From contig JAUXEE010000144.1 in assembly GCA_030618065.1 (NCBI GenBank), positions 1-5,983 on the forward strand: a stretch of 5,983 bases of DNA, given 5' to 3'. The notes beneath the pieces were generated by a model, which saw only the letters and a program-made list of their open reading frames with translations, had not been told where the DNA came from and ran no database searches. Both the position numbers and the translations under genes were made by a program. Shown piece by piece: positions 1 through 4,837 of the stretch (its first letter is position 1; each line of letters opens with the position of its first letter). Source of the stretch: Gemmatimonadota bacterium (GTDB lineage Bacteria > Gemmatimonadota > Gemmatimonadetes > Longimicrobiales > Gaopeijiaceae).

Positions 1-902
1 TTCACCGTCTCGAAGTCGAGAAAGGCGACGGGAGTCGGTCCAAACATGGCCGCCAACGCCCCGGCCAGATCGCCCTCCACCACCATCTCCCCACTCCTCA
101 CAGCTCGACGCTGCCGTCCCTGGATGGCACTCAGAGGAAAATCGTCAGGGATCTGGGCCAGCGTCTCCACCCCCATCTGCGCCAATTGATCCCGCTTTTT
201 CCCTCCATAATAGAGGGAATGAAGGCCATGCTTCGGCGGCTCTGGCCAGCATCGATCCCAGAAAGGGCAGACATAGGGGGACTTGCAGTGAGGCCCTACC
301 TCGATGAAAGGGAGAGGGCCATCCAGAACTTCCTTTTGAGCGGCCACAATGGCCGGGACCCTCGGAAGCCAATCCAGGACCTGCTCCGTCACATCCTCCC
401 GGAGGAAGAGATTTTCGAGATGGGGATACACGCACTCCCGGTTCAGGTGCATGACCTCCACCGCCTCCACCGGGATCCCGGCCTTACGCAGGACCCAGGC
501 CTGGACCGCTGCGTCCGGAAGATGCACGTCCTTCAGCTTCAGGCTGGATTTCACTTCGATGAGGCGCCAGCCACCGGAATCGCCCCGGGCCAGAATATCC
601 ACCGCCACGAAGAGCTCGTCCTCCACGAAGGTGGCCTCGTACACCGCCGGTGCCCCCGATTCCATCGCATCCCGCGTCGCCCGGACCCTGGCCCCGTCCT
701 CCCAATGGGGAAGATCGATAAGGACTCCGCCGGGAAACTCCTGGCAAGCCCTCTGTCCCACCTCCGTGCCCTGATCGAAGAGAAGCTGAGTCGAGGGATC
801 GGGCGTCAACTCGGGAGCTTGGGGCTCGCGCACCCGCCACCAGAGGTATTTGTGACACTGGAGGCCGGCGATGAAGCGGGTCTTGGAGAGACGGTAGGGC
901 AT
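1..902 (-). CDS. DUF2779-family protein: Cas4/RecB-like Fe-S nuclease domain plus DEDD-type exonuclease-like domain (3' part beyond window)
   Basis: This frame is open from ATG at 902 to the left edge, giving 300 residues without a stop; the gene continues outside the window. The N-terminus (LSKTRFIAGLQCHKYLWW) is typical of DUF2779 and related RecB-like nucleases. A PD-(D/E)XK core is visible: D102 (VDIL), E116 and K118 (IEVKSS), and Q134 (QAWVL). Four cysteines, C16 and then C206, C212 and C218 (HCKSPYVCPFWDRCW), are placed as in Cas4/AddB-type nucleases that hold a 4Fe-4S cluster. The last visible residues are FLDFET (D296, E298), the usual opening of the second, DEDD/RNase H-like half of the family. 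The role is presumably DNA or RNA cleavage or end processing; no substrate is established for the family. The start is supported by GGGAGA at 916-911, 8 nt ahead. It lies 53 nt behind the HTH gene on the same strand and is probably cotranscribed. Family assignment is firm; activity is inferred. Confidence 0.9.
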   Translation of the reverse strand, partial: MPYRLSKTRFIAGLQCHKYLWWRVREPQAPELTPDPSTQLLFDQGTEVGQRACQEFPGGVLIDLPHWEDGARVRATRDAMESGAPAVYEATFVEDELFVAVDILARGDSGGWRLIEVKSSLKLKDVHLPDAAVQAWVLRKAGIPVEAVEVMHLNRECVYPHLENLFLREDVTEQVLDWLPRVPAIVAAQKEVLDGPLPFIEVGPHCKSPYVCPFWDRCWPEPPKHGLHSLYYGGKKRDQLAQMGVETLAQIPDDFPLSAIQGRQRRAVRSGEMVVEGDLAGALAAMFGPTPVAFLDFETV

Positions 903-910
903 CGGAGGAA

Positions 911-916
911 TCTCCC
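911..916 (-). promoter_or_regulatory. Ribosome binding site of the DUF2779 gene, partly masked by a small hairpin
   Basis: On the minus strand GGGAGA lies 8 nt before the ATG at 902. The bases between them include CTCC, so GGAG-ATTC-CTCC could fold into a 4-bp stem over the Shine-Dalgarno site. The site is formed by the last copy of the tandem repeat at 914-937. The Shine-Dalgarno reading is reasonable; the hairpin is short and its effect is a guess. Confidence 0.5.
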
Positions 917-937
917 TGGTTCCCTGGTTCCCTGGGT
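914..937. repeat. 8-bp tandem repeat, three copies, in the HTH-DUF2779 gap
   Basis: CCCTGGTT occurs at 914-921 and 922-929, followed by CCCTGGGT at 930-937, so there are two perfect copies and one with a single mismatch. On the coding (minus) strand each unit presents an AGGG(A) purine run, and the copy nearest the gene forms the Shine-Dalgarno site. The unit length is not a multiple of three, but the array is non-coding, so copy changes would alter the leader and not a reading frame. Confidence 0.85.
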
Positions 938-941
938 TGGA

Positions 942-953
942 TGGGAATTCCCA
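942..953. repeat. 12-bp perfect palindrome after the HTH stop codon
   Basis: TGGGAATTCCCA is fully self-complementary. It lies 3 nt beyond the HTH stop codon (958-956) and about 40 nt before the DUF2779 start. With no loop and no following T run on the minus strand it does not look like an intrinsic terminator. It could be a protein binding site or chance. Confidence 0.5.
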
Positions 954-955
954 AG

Positions 956-1363
956 TTACAGGGTCGGGAAGCCCTCGGGCAGGAGCTCGCGGAAGTACTC
1001 GCACTCGCCACAGAGCTTTTTCTTGTCCTCCCACGAATGCAGGTGGATTCCCTTGCAAATATGCCCCGACAACAACCAGCAGAGGTGTCCCTGCCTCGTC
1101 TTGTAGACCAGGCACCCCTCACGCTCTCCCTCCGAACATTGGACGGAGTCCCAACAAGAGTGGGCGCTGAAGGCGGCGCCATGCCGATGAGCCATAAGGA
1201 GAAGGAGGGCTGCCTTTTCCACCGCCGGGCTTGGATTCCGCCAGCCCTGTTCGCAGCTCTGAACCGTCCGCAGCGAGGCGCCGATCATGTCAGCGAACTC
1301 GGATTGACTCAGATCGACCTTTCTCCGGACGGCCTTCAGGTCGATGTGGGATCGACGAACCAT
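956..1363 (-). CDS. XRE-family HTH regulator with C-terminal two-CW-like cysteine-rich domain
   Basis: The product has 135 residues. Residues about 6-56 form an XRE/HigA-antitoxin-type helix-turn-helix (RRKVDLSQSEFADMIGASL, then TVQSCEQGWRNPSP). Residues 69-126 carry seven ordered cysteines: C70-W71, C76, C84, C95-W96, C103 and a C118-x2-C121 pair followed by EYF. This pattern resembles the 'two-CW' domain found at the ends of bacterial sensor proteins, which presumably binds metal or senses redox state. The sequence shows a DNA-binding head joined to a cysteine-rich module; the sensing role is inferred. ATG at 1363 is preceded by GGGAG at 1373-1369, 5 nt away. It is the first gene of a probable operon with the DUF2779 nuclease and diverges from the gene at 1462. 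The inverted repeat at 1419-1433 is a plausible operator for autoregulation. No RelE/HigB-like toxin is visible beside it, so it is not clearly an antitoxin. Confidence 0.85.
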   Translation of the reverse strand: MVRRSHIDLKAVRRKVDLSQSEFADMIGASLRTVQSCEQGWRNPSPAVEKAALLLLMAHRHGAAFSAHSCWDSVQCSEGEREGCLVYKTRQGHLCWLLSGHICKGIHLHSWEDKKKLCGECEYFRELLPEGFPTL

Positions 1364-1386
1364 GGCGGCTCCCTGACCAGGACCAG

Positions 1387-1415
1387 TTGCACTCTCCCCT
1401 CCTCCACGCTACGGT
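1387..1415 (+). promoter_or_regulatory. Possible sigma-70-like promoter for the rightward gene
   Basis: TTGCAC at 1387-1392 and TACGGT at 1410-1415 are 17 nt apart. Each matches its consensus hexamer at only three of six positions. Transcription would begin within or near the inverted repeat at 1419-1433, where a bound repressor would block it. This is a weak match and sigma-factor preferences of the host are unknown. Confidence 0.25.
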
Positions 1416-1418
1416 TAG

Positions 1419-1433
1419 TGTCACATTGTGACA
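1419..1433. promoter_or_regulatory. Perfect inverted repeat, candidate operator
   Basis: TGTCACA-T-TGTGACA is a perfect 7-bp inverted repeat with a 1-bp spacer. It sits in the 98-bp region between divergent genes, centred 36 nt before the ATG at 1462 and 63 nt before the ATG at 1363. A dimeric HTH protein encoded next door is the obvious candidate to bind it and control both directions. The symmetry is seen; the binder is inferred. Confidence 0.6.
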
Positions 1434-1438
1434 TGCAC

Positions 1439-1460
1439 AGTGCGAGCGCAAGGAGTGCGA
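1439..1460 (+). repeat. Direct repeat AGTGCGA, two copies 15 bp apart
   Basis: AGTGCGA occurs at 1439-1445 and 1454-1460, flanking the ribosome binding site AAGGAG (1450-1455) of the rightward gene. The related AGTGCAA lies at 1392-1386 on the opposite strand. The copies may be additional regulatory half-sites, but they are short and may be chance. Confidence 0.3.
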
Positions 1461-1461
1461 C

Positions 1462-1818
1462 ATGACAGCTTCGATGATTCTCTGGACCCTCGAGTTACTC
1501 GACTGGGTCAAAGAACAGCTTGTCGAGGGGTGGCCAGAGGTGAAGCTGAGAGGAAGCGCACCGGATATCACTCCGGACCCTTATCGCATTCGGTTCCGGG
1601 AAAAGGGAAAGCAATACTGGCTGGTTCTCTCCCCCGACGCCATCCGGAACACGAGGGTCGGGGAGGTGATCTCACTCTTGGAGACGGCCGACTGGATCCC
1701 CAACATGCAGAAGACGGGTGGCATCACCGTGGACGTTCATGAACCCACGGGAACTCGACCCGTCCTCATGCCCTGGCCGGCTCTGGGCCCTGAAATGAAG
1801 GTAGAGGCCCACGCCTAG
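1462..1818 (+). CDS. Hypothetical protein, 118 residues, divergent from the HTH gene
   Basis: I do not recognise this family. ATG at 1462 has a strong AAGGAG at 1450-1455, 6 nt ahead, which supports it as a real gene. The product is soluble-looking, with no signal peptide or membrane segment. It begins with an amphipathic, possibly helical stretch (residues 5-23, MILWTLELLDWVKEQLVEG). A central part with alternating polar and hydrophobic residues follows (YRIRFREKGKQYWLVLSPDA, 41-60), probably beta strands, then another helix (about 65-76). The last 30 residues are rich in proline and glycine and look disordered. It has six tryptophans, high for its size. Divergence from an XRE-type gene around a shared palindrome suggests common control with the HTH-nuclease pair. 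It ends 11 nt from the convergent tldE stop, with no hairpin terminator visible between. It could be a partner of the HTH protein, but there is no direct evidence. Confidence 0.75.
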   Translation: MTASMILWTLELLDWVKEQLVEGWPEVKLRGSAPDITPDPYRIRFREKGKQYWLVLSPDAIRNTRVGEVISLLETADWIPNMQKTGGITVDVHEPTGTRPVLMPWPALGPEMKVEAHA

Positions 1819-1829
1819 CGGTTTCTCCC

Positions 1830-3164
1830 CTACGCTCCCCCGATCTGCATCTCCCTGATCCGGAAAGTTGGGGCGGTCATGGTCCGATTCAGATCCAGAT
1901 CGTTCCCCAGAAGGTCGATACCGTTCAGCATCTCCTCGGCGGAAGCCGCGATGGTGAGACCCATGACGGGGAAGGCCAACCTTCCGTTCTGGATCCAGAA
2001 CCCCTGGGCGCCACCGCTGAAGTTTCCGCTCACGGGGTTGATCCCGTAGCCCGTGACACCCTTCAGGTACAGCCCGTTCGGCGTGGACCGGATGATCTCC
2101 TCCGGCTCTGTCTCCCCAGCCTCCACATAGAAGGCGTGGGGGCCGATTCCCGGAAGGCTGGAGAAGCCGCCCCGGGAGGCATTGCCGGTGCTCTGCACGC
2201 CGGCCCGTGAAGCCACCATGGTGTTGTACATGAACCCTTGGAGGACGCCCCTGTCGATGATGGTGCGACGTTGGGTGGGCACTCCCTCCCCATCGAAGGG
2301 GCTGCTGGCCAGACCCTTGGCCCGGGTGCCGTCGTCCACGATGGTCAGCAGATCGGAGGTGATCTTCTCCCCCACCATGTCCGCCAGGAAGCTCGCTCCC
2401 TGCAGTACACGCTCCCCGTTGATGGCGCCAAGGATACCGCCCAACAACGATCTGGCCACATCGGGATCGAAAACCACGGGCGCCCGCTGGGTTCTCACCA
2501 TCTGGGGATCCAGCATCTCGTAGGCGCTTCGGGCCGCTTTTTCTGCGATCTCTTCGGCCGAAACCAGGTCGGAGAAGAAGCGGCGGGAGCAGTACTCACC
2601 ACCCGACGACTTCTGCTCACCTTTCTCGGCCACCACGCTGACGCCGAAGTTGCACGCGCTGGACCAGTAACTCTTGGCTAGCCCATTGGAGTTGGCCAGG
2701 TACACCGATCCCTCCCCTTCCCCATACCCGGCTCCGTTGCTCACGGTGATGCGGGGGTCGGCCATGGCGAGCCGTTCCAACTCGGTGATCATGGCGATCT
2801 TGGCGTCCATGGACACGCTGCCCAGGTCGGGATCGAAAAGGCCTTCCACCTCGGTGACCCCAGGATCTGTGGGCAGGATGTTATGCTCATCGGCCGTCAT
2901 GTGCTGGGCGAACTCCACGGCGCTGTAAATGGCCTGATTCACCGAAGCATCGGAGAGGTCGTTCGAGTGGGCGAACCCCATCTTCCCCTCTTTGAACACC
3001 CGGAAACCCACCCCATGGGAGGTAGACTCCTGGATGGTTTCCATGGTTCCGTTTCGGACCTCGATGCTGAGCTGACGTCCCGTTTCCAGAAGGACTTCGG
3101 CGGAATCGGCACCCCTGCTCAAGCAGCGGTCAACCAACTCTTGCGGTAGGTTTTCATACTGCAT
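1830..3164 (-). CDS. tldE: TldE/PmbA-family protein, non-catalytic partner of TldD
   Basis: The product has 444 residues, close to the roughly 450 of E. coli PmbA. It shows the TldD/PmbA fold throughout: an N-terminal domain with SAEVLLE and GVGFRVFKEGKMGFAHSND (51-69); the middle segment SNSNGL-type region near 158-162; DLLTIVDDGT (271-280) with the following DGEGVPTQRRTIIDRGVLQG; and the end GGAQGFWIQNGRLAFPV (384-400) and GNDL (420-423). Where TldD has its HExxxH zinc motif this protein has no such motif (LLGGILGAINGERVLQG, 240-256), as expected of the TldE/PmbA side. In E. coli the two form a heterodimer in which TldD is the protease. ATG at 3164 is chosen because AGGGAGA (3178-3172) lies 7 nt ahead and family homology begins there; an ATG at 3215 would overlap tldD and add an unconserved 17-residue tail. 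It follows tldD by 34 nt, evidently in one operon. No signal peptide is seen, unlike its TldD partner. Confidence 0.93.
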   Translation of the reverse strand: MQYENLPQELVDRCLSRGADSAEVLLETGRQLSIEVRNGTMETIQESTSHGVGFRVFKEGKMGFAHSNDLSDASVNQAIYSAVEFAQHMTADEHNILPTDPGVTEVEGLFDPDLGSVSMDAKIAMITELERLAMADPRITVSNGAGYGEGEGSVYLANSNGLAKSYWSSACNFGVSVVAEKGEQKSSGGEYCSRRFFSDLVSAEEIAEKAARSAYEMLDPQMVRTQRAPVVFDPDVARSLLGGILGAINGERVLQGASFLADMVGEKITSDLLTIVDDGTRAKGLASSPFDGEGVPTQRRTIIDRGVLQGFMYNTMVASRAGVQSTGNASRGGFSSLPGIGPHAFYVEAGETEPEEIIRSTPNGLYLKGVTGYGINPVSGNFSGGAQGFWIQNGRLAFPVMGLTIAASAEEMLNGIDLLGNDLDLNRTMTAPTFRIREMQIGGA

Positions 3165-3171
3165 GACAATT

Positions 3172-3178
3172 TCTCCCT
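3172..3178 (-). promoter_or_regulatory. Ribosome binding site that decides the tldE start
   Basis: AGGGAGA on the minus strand lies 7 nt before ATG 3164. It places the tldE start after the tldD stop (3201-3199) and argues against the in-frame ATG at 3215. Confidence 0.7.
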
Positions 3179-3198
3179 GACGTAAACGCGTTCCGCCC

Positions 3199-4734
3199 TT
3201 AGGCTCTGCTTCCACCGACGTTGATGCCCCGGATCCTCACCGTGGGCTGACCTGCAGAAACCTCCGCGGCCTGACCTTTTCCACAGATACCGGGGCCGAA
3301 TGCCAGGTCGTTGCCCACCGCATCCACGCTGGACACCACGTCGATGGAGTTCCCCACCAAGGTGGCTCCCTTCACCGGGGTGGTCTTCTGTCCGTTCTCG
3401 ATGAGGTAGGCTTCCCGGCAGGTGAAGTTGAACTCACCCGTGATGGGGTTGACGCTTCCGCCGCTGAGGCTCTGGACGTAGAGGCCGGACTCCGTGGAGG
3501 CCACGATGTCAGCGGGCTCCGAGTCGCCCTGGTCGATGAAGGTGTTGGTCATGCGGGGGATGGGGAAATACCGGAAGCTCTCGCGTCGGCCGTTCCCCGT
3601 CCGCTCCAATCCCAGCTGCTTCGCCGAAAGGATGTCGGTCATATAGGCCCTGAGGACCCCCTTCTCGATGAGGACATTCCGCCTGGCCTGGGTCCCCTCG
3701 TCGTCCCAGTTGATGGTGCCCCGCATGTTGGGGATGGAGCCGTCGTCTACCATGGTGAAGACGTCGCTGGCCACCTTTTGACCCATCTTTCCTGTGAAGG
3801 CCCCAATCTCCCGGGCGATGTTGTCGCCCTCCAAAGGGTGCCCCACAGCCTCGTGGACCAAAACTCCCCCCCAGCCGTTTTGCATCACCACGTCCATCCG
3901 GCCGGCTGGCGCATCTTCAGCCTCCAGCATGGCGATGGATTCCCGGGCGCAGGTCCGGGCCACTTCCTCGGGCGAAACTTCGTCGAACATCTCGAACCCG
4001 CTGTGGCGGCTCAGTCGTTCCCGGCCCATATGGCGGGCGTCGTTCCCCACGCCCAGGGTTTGTACGATGAAGAAGAGGAGGGGCTGCTCGTCGCTCAGGT
4101 ACACCCCCTCACTTGTGGCGATGACCCGGCCCCGAACCTCATCGTTGTAATTGATGCTGGCCATGACGATGCGGGGATCGTAGTCCAGCGCCGCTTGGTT
4201 GGCCCGCTCCAGGATCTCCAAGCGCCGGGCATCGGCGATGTCTTCCAGGGGAAGCTGAACGGAGCCGAAGGTCTGGCGTTGGGTCGGTGTCCCGATGGAC
4301 ACCGGTTCGCTCATGGACGCGCCCCGTGCGATATAGGAAGCCACCTCTGCAGCCTTCAGAAGAGCCTCCTCGGTGATCTCCTCGGTGTAGGCGTATCCCG
4401 TCTTGTCTCCGGCGATAACCCTCACACCGGCTCCCTGGCTCACACCGAATTCGGCGCTCTTGAACCGGGACTCCTCCATGACGATGGAGCGGGATATCCG
4501 ATTCTCGACGTAGACGTCGGCGAAATCCCCGCCCTGAGCCAGAGCCGCTTGAATGGTGGCGTCCAGAATGTGCGGATCGATCTGGACCTTGGCGCTGGCC
4601 ATCTCCGGGCCGGCGCATCCCTCCAGAAGGCCCATCAGGGACGGACCGGCCGCCACGACCAAGCCACCCTTGATGGTCTTCTCCAGGAAGGCCCTCCGAG
4701 GAATGTCCGAGACGAAGTACCCTTTGATCTCCAT
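3199..4734 (-). CDS. tldD: TldD-family zinc metalloprotease with Tat lipoprotein signal
   Basis: The product has 511 residues, against about 481 in E. coli TldD; the excess is an N-terminal export signal. Residues 12-17 (PRRAFL) are a twin-arginine motif, followed by a hydrophobic stretch (23-37) and a lipobox-like LEGC with C40 as candidate lipidated cysteine. The mature part has the zinc motif H294-E295-AVG-H299 (HEAVGHPLEGD) and near the end GPGICGKGQ, whose C484 corresponds to the third zinc ligand known in E. coli TldD. TMVDDGSIPNMRGT (327-340) and SGGSVNPITGEF (424-435) are further family hallmarks. TldD with TldE degrades unfolded or leader peptides, known from microcin B17 maturation and CcdA breakdown. 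Here the active protein appears to be sent out of the cytoplasm and anchored to a membrane. AAGGAG (4746-4741), 6 nt before ATG 4734, fixes the start and so the signal as translated. Met45 has no properly spaced ribosome site. The 103-nt gap to the upstream ATPase gene shows no convincing promoter or terminator. Confidence 0.95.
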   Translation of the reverse strand: MEIKGYFVSDIPRRAFLEKTIKGGLVVAAGPSLMGLLEGCAGPEMASAKVQIDPHILDATIQAALAQGGDFADVYVENRISRSIVMEESRFKSAEFGVSQGAGVRVIAGDKTGYAYTEEITEEALLKAAEVASYIARGASMSEPVSIGTPTQRQTFGSVQLPLEDIADARRLEILERANQAALDYDPRIVMASINYNDEVRGRVIATSEGVYLSDEQPLLFFIVQTLGVGNDARHMGRERLSRHSGFEMFDEVSPEEVARTCARESIAMLEAEDAPAGRMDVVMQNGWGGVLVHEAVGHPLEGDNIAREIGAFTGKMGQKVASDVFTMVDDGSIPNMRGTINWDDEGTQARRNVLIEKGVLRAYMTDILSAKQLGLERTGNGRRESFRYFPIPRMTNTFIDQGDSEPADIVASTESGLYVQSLSGGSVNPITGEFNFTCREAYLIENGQKTTPVKGATLVGNSIDVVSSVDAVGNDLAFGPGICGKGQAAEVSAGQPTVRIRGINVGGSRA

Positions 4735-4740
4735 GCCCCA

Positions 4741-4746
4741 CTCCTT
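4741..4746 (-). promoter_or_regulatory. Ribosome binding site that confirms the Tat-signal start of tldD
   Basis: AAGGAG lies 6 nt before ATG 4734. This near-ideal site and spacing show that translation begins ahead of the twin-arginine segment, so the export signal is not an artefact of a wrongly extended start. Confidence 0.8.
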
Positions 4747-4837
4747 GTGCGTTAACCGGGCCAGATCCGTTCCGTGTCGGCCAGGCCCTCAACCGAGTTA
4801 AGCAACCTAGGGGATGAAGCGAGGGGGGCAAGAGGAA

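Noticed and set aside
186..1106. Long plus-strand open frame of 306 codons over the DUF2779 and HTH genes
   Set aside because: It is antisense to two genes with recognised domains, spans their gap, and shows no domain of its own. Long antisense frames are common in GC-rich DNA.
484..1182. Minus-strand open frame of 232 codons overlapping the HTH and DUF2779 genes
   Set aside because: It is the wrong frame: the adjacent minus-strand frames give the HTH/two-CW and DUF2779 proteins with all key residues. This one is low-complexity Gly/Arg/Ser.
1419..1433. CRP/FNR-type binding site
   Set aside because: The half-sites are in the opposite arrangement (TGTCACA...TGTGACA with a 1-bp gap) from TGTGA-N6-TCACA, so a site for the local HTH protein is more likely.
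956..1818. HigBA/MqsRA-type toxin-antitoxin pair
   Set aside because: The HTH head is antitoxin-like, but neither neighbour resembles RelE/HigB or MqsR toxins, and the 118-residue gene is divergent and not in one operon with it.
3165..3215. Upstream ATG of tldE at 3215
   Set aside because: It would overlap the tldD end and add 17 residues of non-family sequence, while ATG 3164 has an AGGGAGA at good spacing and gives the normal family length.
3778..4755. Plus-strand open frame of 325 codons antisense to tldD
   Set aside because: It is a mirror of the strongly conserved tldD coding strand. It has no recognisable domain and no support beyond its length.
1819..4837. Microcin or other RiPP locus around tldD-tldE
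   Set aside because: No precursor peptide gene, cyclodehydratase, YcaO or transporter is visible. TldD/TldE are widespread without such clusters.
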